Assembly (NCBI RefSeq): GCF_040222615.1
Contig: NZ_JAVKCQ010000152.1
Location: forward strand, 1 to 24,282
Direction of reading: 5' to 3'
From: Haliea sp040222615
GTDB taxonomy: Bacteria > Pseudomonadota > Gammaproteobacteria > Pseudomonadales > Halieaceae
Length of the DNA stretch: 24,282 nt
Part shown: piece by piece, positions 1 through 7,482 of the stretch
Numbering within the stretch: position 1 is the stretch's first letter
Layout of the letters: each line of letters begins with the position of its first letter
The notes under the pieces: generated by a model
What the model was told of the DNA's origin: nothing
The model's input: the letters and a program-made list of their open reading frames with translations, nothing else
The model's database searches: none
Position numbers and translations under genes: made by a program

Positions 1-528
1 ACCGGCCCCGAGGCCGCGGTCAATATCTACTGTGATGGTGCCTGTGACCCCAATCCCGGCCGGGCCGGCACCGGCATCGCCGTGTAACGGGACGGCGCGC
101 TGGCGGAGCTCTGGTACGGCCTCTACGATCCCGCGGGCACCAACAACAGCGCCGAGCTGCTGGGCCTGCTGCACGCGCTGGAATTCGCCAAAGCCGCCAT
201 TGCCAGCGGGCAGACCGTTGCCGTGCACTGCGATTCCAAGTACGCGATCGACTGCGTCACCAAGTGGGCCTTCGGCTGGAAAGCCAGGGACTGGACCCGC
301 AAGGGCGGCGAGATCATGAACCTGGCGCTGATCCAGCGGGCGCACGCCCTCTATCTGGAGATTGCCAACGACGTGCAGGTCCTGCACGTTCGCGGCCACG
401 CAGGTATTGAGGGCAATGAACTCGCCGACCGCATGTCCATGCTCGCCGTGGCGGAACAGCAAACCGCGCTGCAGCCCTATACCGGCGCACTTGCCCCGGA
501 GGCCCTGCTGGCCATGCGTAGCGGCTGA
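1..528 (+). pseudogene. rnhA: RNase HI, 5' end outside window, interrupted by an in-frame stop
   Basis: Reading frame 1 from base 1 encodes a ribonuclease H domain, which cleaves the RNA strand of RNA-DNA hybrids. Visible family motifs are YCDGACDPNPG (first catalytic Asp), NNSAELLGLLHALE (catalytic Glu), HCDSKYAIDC (second Asp), WAFGWK, HVRGHAGIEGNELADR (handle His and last catalytic Asp). The frame is open to a TGA at 526-528 except for a TAA at 85-87, exactly where relatives read GIAVYRDG; a Tyr codon TAY changed to TAA would explain it. The rest is unframeshifted and well conserved, so this is either a very recent nonsense mutation or a base-calling error. A restart at the ATG at 223 would lose two catalytic acids and could not be active. 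Residues upstream of base 1 are not visible; relatives of this type can carry an extra N-terminal domain. It ends 3 nt before the convergent P450 gene. Confidence 0.85.
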
Positions 529-531
529 GCC

Positions 532-1728
532 CTATCTCCCGCGCAGCCGCACCGGCATCTGCTTGAAACCGTGGATGCTGTTGGAGCGGATATAGGCCGG
601 CTGCCCGGTGCGCTCGATACCGGCGAAGGCGCGGAAGAACTCCTCGAAGAATATCCGCGCCTCCATGCGCGCCAGGTTGGCGCCCAGGCACAGGTGGATA
701 CCGTGGCCGAAGGCCAGGTGGGGATTGGGATTGCGGGTAATATCAAACCGCAGCGGCTGGGCAAACACCTCGGCATCGAAATTGCCCGAGCTGTAAAGCA
801 TCACCACCCGCTCACCGGCAGCGATTTTCTGCCCGCGGATTTCGCTGTCGCAGGTCGCTGTGCGGCGGAAGTAGTGCAGCGGACAGGTCCAGCGCAGCAT
901 CTCCTCCACCGCCAGCGGCAGCCCGGCGGGATCCGCTGCCAGCGCCCGGTACAGCTCGGGCTGGTGCAGCAACTGGTCCATACCCGAGCTGATCAAACCG
1001 CGGGTGGTTTCATTCCCCGCCACTGCCAGCTGCACGAACAGGGAGGCGAACTCCAGCTCCGACACCCGGTGGCCGTCGATCTCCTGGTTCACCAGCAGCG
1101 ACACCAGGTCCTCGCCATCACCGTCCCGGCGCTCGCTGGCCAGGCTGTAGCCGTAGCTGCCCATCTCCATGGAGGCCTGGGTCACCTCTTCCGGGCTGCC
1201 ACCCAGGTCCGGGTCAGTGCCCGAGGTTTGCAGATCCGACCAGCGCCGGATCTGCGCCCACATGGATTGCGGAATATCCAGCAGGGAACAGATGACCGCG
1301 GTGGGCAGATCCCCCGCCAGGTCGTCGACGAAGTTGATCTCTTCATCCACCCGCGCCTGCGCCATTACACCGCGGGCAATGGCCCGCACTTTTGGCTCCA
1401 GCTCTGCGAGGCGCCGGGAGGTAAAGCGGCTGATCACCGCGCGGCGGATGGGCCCGTGGTTGGGCGGATCCATGCCCAACAGCTGGTTCTGCACCATCGC
1501 CAGGATATCCGGCGGCATGTCGTCCACCATGACAAAGCCCTGCTGGGCGGAGAAGGTCTTGAAATCCCGGGAGACCGCGACGATATCCGCGTGCCTGCTC
1601 AGGACCCAGTAGCCACCGCCGTCCGGATGGGGATGCCAGTACACTGGCGCGTGCTCACGCAGCCAGGCAAACTGTTCATGAGGGATGCCCGCGGTGTAGC
1701 TGTCGGGACTGTAGACGTCGATTTCCAC
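532..1728 (-). CDS. Cytochrome P450
   Basis: Soluble bacterial cytochrome P450 of 398 residues, a typical length for the class. It should insert one oxygen atom from O2 into a hydrophobic substrate, taking electrons from ferredoxin partners that are not in this window. The oxygen-binding I-helix motif AGNETT lies at about 237-242. The ExxR pair is E276/R279. The haem loop FGHGIHLCLG is at 340-349, with Cys347 as the axial ligand. The overall look (YWHPHPDGGGYWVLSRHADI near the N terminus) resembles the CYP125/CYP142-like and related actinobacterial or proteobacterial families acting on steroids, terpenes or fatty acids, but the substrate cannot be read from the sequence. The start is GTG at 1728, only 2 nt after the cupin stop, so translation is probably coupled. 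It is the last gene of a three-gene operon and ends tail to tail with rnhA. Confidence 0.95.
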   Translation of the reverse strand: MEIDVYSPDSYTAGIPHEQFAWLREHAPVYWHPHPDGGGYWVLSRHADIVAVSRDFKTFSAQQGFVMVDDMPPDILAMVQNQLLGMDPPNHGPIRRAVISRFTSRRLAELEPKVRAIARGVMAQARVDEEINFVDDLAGDLPTAVICSLLDIPQSMWAQIRRWSDLQTSGTDPDLGGSPEEVTQASMEMGSYGYSLASERRDGDGEDLVSLLVNQEIDGHRVSELEFASLFVQLAVAGNETTRGLISSGMDQLLHQPELYRALAADPAGLPLAVEEMLRWTCPLHYFRRTATCDSEIRGQKIAAGERVVMLYSSGNFDAEVFAQPLRFDITRNPNPHLAFGHGIHLCLGANLARMEARIFFEEFFRAFAGIERTGQPAYIRSNSIHGFKQMPVRLRGR

Positions 1729-1730
1729 GC

Positions 1731-2177
1731 TCAGCCCACCAGCACCTGCGGCCGCGGCAGGCCCTGCTGCTCACACATGGCGAGGTAGAATTGCAGGGTC
1801 AGGGCGCCATCGACCACGGACGTGATGTTGCCCCCGGCGTCCAGGTTGATATTGGAGCCGGTCATGTGGAACCACACCCGGGTATTGTCCTCGATACACT
1901 GCAGCGTGTGCTCGGAACCGGCGGGTTCGTAGAGGAAGGAGCCAGCCCGGTTGACGTAGTCGTATTCCTTGTACTTCCAGGCGCCGGAGGTAGTGAAGCC
2001 GTATACCGGCCCGGTGTGCCGGTGGGTTTCCACCTCATAGCCCGCCTGGAAAATATTCTCGATAACCCAGATCCCTTCATCGGGCTTGACCTGCAGGACC
2101 TTCAGCAGGCTGCCGTCACCGATGTCGACGAATGGCAGGTCATTGTTGCCGATGTGTATTGCCAGTGCCTCGTTCAC
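1731..2177 (-). CDS. Cupin-domain protein, 2,4'-dihydroxyacetophenone dioxygenase-like
   Basis: A single-domain cupin of 148 residues. The first cupin motif is ETHRHTGPVYGFTTSG, with candidate metal ligands His52 and His54. The second motif is FLYEPAGSEHTLQ, with His90. This pattern resembles the 2,4'-dihydroxyacetophenone dioxygenase/ChrR-like cupins, which bind a non-haem metal and in a few cases cleave C-C bonds. Most members are uncharacterised, so enzyme versus sensor or carrier role is open. The start is GTG at 2177, preceded on the minus strand by AGGAG nine bases upstream. It sits 26 nt downstream of the DUF7064/7065-like gene and 2 nt upstream of the P450 start. This spacing argues for one transcript and a shared pathway, possibly oxidation of the same hydrophobic compound. 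Confidence 0.8.
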   Translation of the reverse strand: MNEALAIHIGNNDLPFVDIGDGSLLKVLQVKPDEGIWVIENIFQAGYEVETHRHTGPVYGFTTSGAWKYKEYDYVNRAGSFLYEPAGSEHTLQCIEDNTRVWFHMTGSNINLDAGGNITSVVDGALTLQFYLAMCEQQGLPRPQVLVG

Positions 2178-2203
2178 TTGCTGCTACTCCTGTCGATTGT
2201 TGG

Positions 2204-3298
2204 TCACGCCACGCCATAGCGGTCGAAGTTGCCAAAGAAACAGTACTCGAACAGTCCGTAACCGACTTCGCCGGTGCTGAGCTCGAAGCGGGCGGCATTG
2301 TCCACCAGCCCGAACATGCGTTCCTTGTCCTGCTCCATATCCAGGCTGAAGTGTTCCACCACTTCACTGCCCTTGTACATCCCGTGCTTCCAGTCCGGCT
2401 CCAGCCCGTAGCCGGTGCCGACCATCACCCAGACATGGGTCAACGGCGTCACCGCCACCTCCAGCGGGCCGCCGGGGGCCTCCGGGAAGCGAATCACCGA
2501 GCGATCAATGAAGGACTGGTAGGGCTTGGCGACCACCAGATGATGGTCATGCTCCGGCCGCCCCAGCCACTCGGTGCCGCGCGCCGGGTCTTTCCACACC
2601 CGCATCGCATCCTCCAGCACGCGCTGGCCGTCGTTGTGCTCGTTGACAATGTAGAGAATGGAAAAGTCATCGAACTGCATCGGCGCGTAGTTCCACATGC
2701 CCTCCATGATCGGGGTGCCGGCATGGACCCCGGGCGGTTCGAACTCACCCACGGGGCGGATACCCCAGGAGCGGTCGCGACTGCCCTTCCAGCGGTCCGG
2801 CGTCACCGCAAAGGTTTCGTCGCCGATCCGCAGTTCCCCGCTCCAGCAGCCGGTCTGGGCGAAGCGCATGCTGTCGAACAGCACCCTGCCATGCTTGCGG
2901 ATATAGTGGCGCGGCTCCTGGTAGGCGGGAATCGCCCCCTCCCAGGTGACATCCATGGCCAGCGGCTGCCCGGGGCGCTCTTCGACAATGAAACGCAGTT
3001 TTTCCAGACCTTTCAGCACCTCGATTCGGATCGGGCCGACCGAAGTGTCCATGCGGTCGTGGCCCAGCTCGCGGGAACCCCGCACCACGTGGTGCCGGTT
3101 GCCGCGCCGCACCACCACGAAGGCATCCTGCACGTCCAGAGTGGGATACTGGCCCATGCCCATCACCATGAACAGATCGTCGCTGGAGGCGTGCAGGTTG
3201 AAGTAGTAGCGGTCGTAGAAGTTGCGATCCGAGGTGCCGACAAAGCGCATGAGGTCGGCGATCTGATGCAGGGGGTAATCGTCCATTTGTGATAGCAT
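2204..3298 (-). CDS. Uncharacterised DUF7064/DUF7065-like protein
   Basis: A 364-residue protein with no signal peptide or membrane segment. It begins with RNFYDRYYFNLHASSDDLF, followed by GMGQYPTLDVQDAFVVVRRG and later WKGSRDRSWGIRPVGE. These features recall a family of two lipocalin-like beta domains (I believe Pfam DUF7065 then DUF7064, related to CrtC/hydroxyneurosporene-synthase-type folds), common in mycobacteria and steroid- or lipid-degrading proteobacteria. No reaction is established, and I cannot confirm the Pfam assignment here. I chose the ATG at 3298 because GGAG lies 6 nt upstream of it. A GTG at 3358 would add 20 poorly conserved-looking residues and has no clear ribosome site. 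It is the first gene of the operon with the cupin and the P450. Confidence 0.75.
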   Translation of the reverse strand: MLSQMDDYPLHQIADLMRFVGTSDRNFYDRYYFNLHASSDDLFMVMGMGQYPTLDVQDAFVVVRRGNRHHVVRGSRELGHDRMDTSVGPIRIEVLKGLEKLRFIVEERPGQPLAMDVTWEGAIPAYQEPRHYIRKHGRVLFDSMRFAQTGCWSGELRIGDETFAVTPDRWKGSRDRSWGIRPVGEFEPPGVHAGTPIMEGMWNYAPMQFDDFSILYIVNEHNDGQRVLEDAMRVWKDPARGTEWLGRPEHDHHLVVAKPYQSFIDRSVIRFPEAPGGPLEVAVTPLTHVWVMVGTGYGLEPDWKHGMYKGSEVVEHFSLDMEQDKERMFGLVDNAARFELSTGEVGYGLFEYCFFGNFDRYGVA

Positions 3299-3311
3299 GG
3301 CGGGCTCCAGA

Positions 3312-3325
3312 CTAATGGTTATTAG
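3312..3325. promoter_or_regulatory. Inverted repeat CTAAT-GGTT-ATTAG, candidate operator
   Basis: A perfect 5-bp inverted repeat with a 4-nt centre in the divergent region between the P450 operon and ytfJ. It lies 14 nt upstream of the ATG at 3298 and next to its ribosome-binding site. It is AT-rich in an otherwise GC-rich stretch. A second short repeat, CTTGG-G-CCAAG, is at 3341-3351. A repressor binding either site could control the operon, but no regulator gene is adjacent. The short length keeps this tentative. Confidence 0.25.
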
Positions 3326-3402
3326 CCGAGGATACCGCAGCTTGGGCCAAGGCGACACAATGGCGGCAACATTTGCCGGCGAATTCTCCGTGGGAGTGCA
3401 CT

Positions 3403-3984
3403 ATGACAAACGTTTCGGGCCAGTTTCTGCGCTGGCTGCTGGGGGCTTATCTGCTGCTCGGCTTCAGCACTGCGCAGGCCGGTGCGGCGATTGCCGCGGG
3501 CCAGCCCTTGCCACCGCTGCTGATCGAGGAGCAGGGCGAACTGCTGCTAGAGGACGGGCGCCGCCAGTTCCGGCCCTGGCATTCCGACAGCGGGCTGGGA
3601 CAGCCGCAGGTTATCCAGTACATGGCGGCGCGCATGTCCACCAGCAAGCTCAACGAACCCCTGACCGATGCGCTGCAGGCGGCGGCATTCCCGCCCGACT
3701 CACTGCGGGTCACGACGATTCTCAACCTGGCGGACGCCGCCTGGGGCACGCGCGGATTCGTGCTCGGTGAACTGGAGAGCAACAAGAAAAAGCACCCGCA
3801 AGCGGTGCTGGTTGCCGATGAATCGGGAGCCGGTCTCAACCGCTGGCAGCTGGCAGCGAAGAACTCCGCGATCGCCGTGGTCGCCCCGGACGGCGCCATT
3901 GCGCTGTTTCACGAGGGCCCGCTGGACGAGGCCGGGATTGACCGGGTGCTGAGCATGATTCACGACTGGATCGATGTGCAGTAG
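3403..3984 (+). CDS. ytfJ: YtfJ-family periplasmic protein
   Basis: A 193-residue exported protein similar in layout to Escherichia coli YtfJ, a thioredoxin-fold-like periplasmic protein of unknown function. A signal peptide is visible at residues 1 to about 22 (LRWLLGAYLLLGFSTAQAGA). Family landmarks follow in order: ELLLEDG, QYMAARMSTSKLNEPLTDAL, TTILNLADAAWGTRGFV, LESNKKKHPQAVLVADESG, WQLAAKNSAIAVVAPDG. No CxxC redox motif is present, as in E. coli YtfJ. The ATG at 3403 is chosen over the upstream TTG at 3373 because it is preceded by GGGAG about 7 nt away and directly starts the signal peptide. It is divergent from the P450 operon and convergent with the oxygenase-ligase gene. Confidence 0.85.
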   Translation: MTNVSGQFLRWLLGAYLLLGFSTAQAGAAIAAGQPLPPLLIEEQGELLLEDGRRQFRPWHSDSGLGQPQVIQYMAARMSTSKLNEPLTDALQAAAFPPDSLRVTTILNLADAAWGTRGFVLGELESNKKKHPQAVLVADESGAGLNRWQLAAKNSAIAVVAPDGAIALFHEGPLDEAGIDRVLSMIHDWIDVQ

Positions 3985-4008
3985 CGCGGCCCGCGGCTGC
4001 CGAGCCCA

Positions 4009-4021
4009 CCCGGATACCGGG
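4009..4021. terminator. Small GC hairpin between convergent genes
   Basis: CCCGG-ATA-CCGGG forms a 5-bp stem with a 3-nt loop in the 42-nt gap between the ends of ytfJ and the convergent oxygenase-ligase gene. No T-run follows on either strand, so it is at best a weak or Rho-assisted bidirectional terminator. Confidence 0.2.
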
Positions 4022-4026
4022 CGCGG

Positions 4027-5676
4027 TCAGCGGGCCTCGATTTTCTCCAGCGCCCGGTCGCCGCCCCCGAGCAGGGTCCTGATCACCGCTTCGAAGAACG
4101 GCACGTTGACCTCCGCATTCACCTCGGGCGAATGGATGAAGTTCGGGGCCGTGTTGATCTCGATCAGTTTCACGGTCCCGTCCCGGCAGAGCAGCGTGTC
4201 GACACCCAGCAACAGGTAGCTGTCGCGGTCAGAAGCCCGCAGGCAATCCGCCAGCACCGGAGCCAGCGCCTGCGCGAGCTGCCTCAGCGCCGGCAGGAAG
4301 CGACGAAATGTCGGGTTGCCCAGCCCCGGCGCAATCTTGACCGCTGAATTGGCGTTCTCGTAGCCGCGGTGGTCGATCTGGACGGCATAATCAGTGCTGT
4401 CAGGAGCGTATTCGCGGCCGTGAGTGACCGTGAAGCCGTTGCCATAGAAGTACAGCTCGCCCCCCCAGACCAGCAGGTAGATGCGGGTGGTGAACTTGCG
4501 CCCCGCGTCGAGTTCGATATCGCGCACCCCCGCCTGGAGAATGAAGTCCCGCGGCAACACCTGCTGCTCCAGATCGCCGTGTGCAACGCAGAACATGCCC
4601 TTGCCACCGGTGCCGTAGACAGACTTGAAATACCAGACCGCGGTGTCATCGGCAGCTGCGGCCAGGGCATCTGCGATTGAGTCATAGGTCGGCGGCGCCA
4701 GGTGGCCCGCGCCCCGCTCCCGCAGCAGTTTCGCCAGGGTGCCCTTGTGGGCGAGTGGGTTGCTGACACGCCGGTCGAGCAGGCGAATAAGCCGCTCACC
4801 CGCCACCCGGTCCCGGGTCGGCAACGGCTGGTTGCCATAGGTGTCCCAATAGGTGAAGCAAACCGGCTCCTGCAGCGCCTCGATATCAGCCCCCAGGGCC
4901 TTGAGTGCGGACGCGAAAATGGCAGACGCGCGATTGATCATGGTACGGAAATGGTCGTTGAGCCGATTGCCGGCCGCCACGCCGGGCGGCGGCGCGAGGG
5001 CGGGGTCCACAGTACCCTCGCTGGCGGCAACAACCGCAAAGGACTGTCGCTCGCGAATCGGACGGGCGTGAAACCAGATATTGAATGCCCACTTCTCCCC
5101 CCGGACCACCGGGGTACCCGCGTGCAGGCTGTGCGGATGCGGCACGCTCTCGTCGGCCCCCGTATTGTGGAAGATAACCATGCGCCCCGGCACCGCCGCA
5201 ATCGTGACGTCCAGCCGTGGAAAGGCTGTGCCGCCGCCATCGGCAATCGTATTCAGGTATACCAGCGCCGTGACCAGCCGCTGGCCACCGAATGCGCAAC
5301 AGCGTTGACCGCGCGCTGTGGCCAGGTCATAGGCATCGTAGTGGGCCCGATACTCCTGCCCGACACCGTAGTGGATGACCTGCATTGCCTCGGCATGGGA
5401 CAGGGGAATACCGACGATCCCGGCGATCCGATGCCCGATCCGGGCGACAACATCGTCACTGTCGTAACTTAGCCAGCAGTTGTCGCCGGAGCGACCCTCG
5501 GTGATGAGGTAGGAGTCGTCGAGCGAGACCCTGGCCCGCTGCATGCGGCTGCCGGCCACGCCGATGACGTGGGTCATTTCCTCGTCCGTGAGAACCTGTT
5601 CCATCACCGCGACCATGGGGTCTTCTGCCATGACCAGCGTCCCGGCGTAGGCGTGCTTGCGCTGTGCTGACTCCAT
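4027..5676 (-). CDS. Fusion of prolyl-4-hydroxylase-type 2OG-Fe(II) oxygenase and tubulin-tyrosine-ligase-like ATP-grasp ligase
   Basis: A 549-residue two-domain protein. Residues about 30-205 form a prolyl 4-hydroxylase-type double-stranded beta helix. The Fe(II) ligands are His112, Asp114 (HYDAYD) and His185, and Lys195 (HAGTPVVRGEKWAFNIWFH) binds 2-oxoglutarate. Residues about 250-540 form a tubulin-tyrosine-ligase-like ATP-grasp domain: a glycine loop FKSVYGTGGKG at about 350-360, TTRIYLLV, then GVDTLL with Asp493 and IEINTAPNF with Glu506 and Asn508, which bind Mg-ATP. Known TTL enzymes add an amino acid to a peptide terminus or side chain through an acyl phosphate. Known P4H enzymes hydroxylate proline or other residues. 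All key residues look intact in both halves. No signal peptide is seen, so it is presumably cytoplasmic. The ATG at 5676 is preferred but weakly supported; a GTG at 5724 (adding 16 residues) and an ATG at 5631 remain possible. The substrate is unknown and no obvious precursor gene is adjacent. Confidence 0.85.
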   Translation of the reverse strand: MESAQRKHAYAGTLVMAEDPMVAVMEQVLTDEEMTHVIGVAGSRMQRARVSLDDSYLITEGRSGDNCWLSYDSDDVVARIGHRIAGIVGIPLSHAEAMQVIHYGVGQEYRAHYDAYDLATARGQRCCAFGGQRLVTALVYLNTIADGGGTAFPRLDVTIAAVPGRMVIFHNTGADESVPHPHSLHAGTPVVRGEKWAFNIWFHARPIRERQSFAVVAASEGTVDPALAPPPGVAAGNRLNDHFRTMINRASAIFASALKALGADIEALQEPVCFTYWDTYGNQPLPTRDRVAGERLIRLLDRRVSNPLAHKGTLAKLLRERGAGHLAPPTYDSIADALAAAADDTAVWYFKSVYGTGGKGMFCVAHGDLEQQVLPRDFILQAGVRDIELDAGRKFTTRIYLLVWGGELYFYGNGFTVTHGREYAPDSTDYAVQIDHRGYENANSAVKIAPGLGNPTFRRFLPALRQLAQALAPVLADCLRASDRDSYLLLGVDTLLCRDGTVKLIEINTAPNFIHSPEVNAEVNVPFFEAVIRTLLGGGDRALEKIEAR

Positions 5677-5788
5677 GGCCCTGCTTGTTCCGTAAAACCC
5701 GGCGGCAGTATTCCAGAACTGCACGATTCAATGCAATCAGCCCGCCATGGCTATATCATTCGCCTGTCACGCCGATCCGGGAATCCAC

Positions 5789-6652
5789 ATGCCCTCGCTT
5801 TCGCTTTTACCTCTGCTGCTCTACCTGCTGTTCAGCGCCAGCGCGCACGCCGAGCCGCCCCTTGAGGAGCTGCCACTGTGGGAGCTGGGGCTTGGTGCCG
5901 GCGCGCTCTACACCCCGGACTACCCCTCGTCTGCCGAGCGCCACACCCGCGCCCTTGCCCTGCCCTATGTAGTCTACCGGGGCGATATCCTGCGCGTGGG
6001 CGACGGCCAGGCGGCGCGGGCGGTGGCGGCGGAAAGCTCACGCTTCGAGCTGTCCATGTCTTTCGACGCGGCCTTCGACGCACGCAGCGACCGCAACGAG
6101 CGCCGCGAGGGCATGCCGGATCTGGACTTCCTGTTCGAGGTCGGGCCGCAGCTGCGCCTGAAGCTGGGGCGCTACGAGTTCAGCGGTAACGGCTATGGCG
6201 AGCTGGACCTGGCGCTGCAGGGCCGGGCGGTCTTCTCCACCGACTTCAAGGGCATCGACCACCAGGGCTTTGTGGCGGAACCCATGCTGCGCTACCGGCA
6301 CTGGGGCCTGCTCTGGCCCCAGCTGGAGACCAACGTGTCCCTGCGCCCAATCTGGGCCGACCGCCAGTTGCATGACTTCTTCTATACCGTCGCGCCCGAA
6401 TTCGCCAACCCGGACCGCCCCGCCTACGACGCCGGGGAAGGCTACTTCGGCACCCAGCTGAGCCTGTTCGCCCGCTGGAACTTCACCGATCGTTTGCAGG
6501 TATTCGGCGGCACCCAGATCATCAGCCACCAGGGCGCCGCCAACCGCCACAGCCCGCTGTTCGAGAAGGACTACACGGTAAATTTCGGCGGCGGCTTCCT
6601 CTGGTCCCTGTTCGACAGCAAACGCACGGTGCTGCGGCCCCGGGGCCGGTAA
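5789..6652 (+). CDS. MipA/OmpV family outer-membrane protein
   Basis: A 287-residue predicted outer-membrane beta-barrel. A signal peptide is clear at residues 1-21 (LSLLPLLLYLLFSASAHA). The mature part starts LWELGLGAGALYTPDYPSSAERHTRALALPYVVYRGD, the usual opening of MipA/OmpV proteins. Amphipathic strands with aromatic girdles follow. The end, FGGGFLWSLFDSK, differs from a canonical terminal aromatic and is followed by a short basic tail RTVLRPRGR. E. coli MipA scaffolds murein synthesis; most relatives are of unknown function. The ATG at 5789 is chosen because GGGA lies just upstream and it begins the signal peptide; the ATG at 5747 would add 14 residues. The GDPD gene begins 7 nt after its stop, so the two are likely co-transcribed. 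Confidence 0.85.
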   Translation: MPSLSLLPLLLYLLFSASAHAEPPLEELPLWELGLGAGALYTPDYPSSAERHTRALALPYVVYRGDILRVGDGQAARAVAAESSRFELSMSFDAAFDARSDRNERREGMPDLDFLFEVGPQLRLKLGRYEFSGNGYGELDLALQGRAVFSTDFKGIDHQGFVAEPMLRYRHWGLLWPQLETNVSLRPIWADRQLHDFFYTVAPEFANPDRPAYDAGEGYFGTQLSLFARWNFTDRLQVFGGTQIISHQGAANRHSPLFEKDYTVNFGGGFLWSLFDSKRTVLRPRGR

Positions 6653-6659
6653 ACGGGTC

Positions 6660-7445
6660 GTGCCCAATCTGTCGGCGATCGCGAACCACCTCGCCAATCG
6701 GGCCTGGGCGCTGGCGCCAGGCTCCCGCTGCAGTCTCCGTGGCCGGGACATACGCCTGGTCGCCCACCGCGGCGCCCACGGGCCGGGGGCCGCCACTGAG
6801 AACACCCTCGCCGCCTTCCAGCTCTGCGCGGATGTCGGCGCCTGGGCGGTGGAAACCGACATCCACCTGACCCGCGACGGCGAGCCGGTCATCCATCACG
6901 ACCCCGACTGCGGGCGCCTGTTCAAGCGACCGGACCTGGTCATTGCCAGCACCGATTTCGCCGCCCTGCGCGAGGCCATTCCCCACATCCCGCACCTGGG
7001 GGAAGTGATCGACCGCTTTGCCGGCAAGCTGCACCTGATGCTGGAGGTCAAGGAATCCTGGCGCCAGCGCCCGGAGTACCCGGCCAGGATTGCCGCCGCG
7101 CTCAGGGATCTTGAACCCGGGCGGGATTACCACTTGCTGGCGCTGGAACCCGACCACCTGGAAGGCTTCCACGAGGTGCCGAAGTCCGCCTTGGTCGACG
7201 TCGCCTGGATGAACGCCGGCACCATCATCCGCCAGAACCTGGCCCTGGGCCACGGCGGCGTCGCCGGCTCCTTCGCCCTGCTCGGCAATCGGCGCCTGCG
7301 GCAGCTGCGCGCGGCGGGGCGCACAATCGGCACCGGCTTCGTGGAGAATGCCGGGGCCCTGCGGCGGGAAGTCCACCGCGGCGCCGACTGGATTTTCACC
7401 GACCGGATTCTGGCGCTGCAGGCGCTGGTGAACCGCGAGCGCTGA
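6660..7445 (+). CDS. Glycerophosphodiester phosphodiesterase
   Basis: A GDPD-family TIM-barrel enzyme of 261 residues, expected to hydrolyse glycerophosphodiesters to glycerol-3-phosphate and an alcohol. Motifs are AHRGAHG (His36, Arg37), ENTLAAF, VETDIHLTRDGEPVIHHDPDCGR (Glu65, Asp67, His79/His80) and LMLEVKE (Glu129, Lys131), which together give the acid-base and metal site. No signal peptide is seen, so it should act in the cytoplasm like UgpQ. The start is a GTG at 6660 with a weak ribosome site. The HRG motif begins 35 residues in, slightly later than in many relatives. It follows the MipA/OmpV gene with a 7-nt gap and is convergent with the DUF1329 gene. Confidence 0.9.
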   Translation: MPNLSAIANHLANRAWALAPGSRCSLRGRDIRLVAHRGAHGPGAATENTLAAFQLCADVGAWAVETDIHLTRDGEPVIHHDPDCGRLFKRPDLVIASTDFAALREAIPHIPHLGEVIDRFAGKLHLMLEVKESWRQRPEYPARIAAALRDLEPGRDYHLLALEPDHLEGFHEVPKSALVDVAWMNAGTIIRQNLALGHGGVAGSFALLGNRRLRQLRAAGRTIGTGFVENAGALRREVHRGADWIFTDRILALQALVNRER

Positions 7446-7482
7446 ACAACCGCGGAACACCGTGGCCTGTCAGCGGGCTCCC

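Noticed and set aside
571..1788. 405-codon plus-strand frame opposite the P450 gene
   Set aside because: Antisense artefact; the minus strand carries all P450 motifs.
2132..3292. 386-codon plus-strand frame opposite the cupin and DUF7064/7065-like genes
   Set aside because: Low-complexity His/Gln/Val-rich translation with no motifs; shadow of the real genes.
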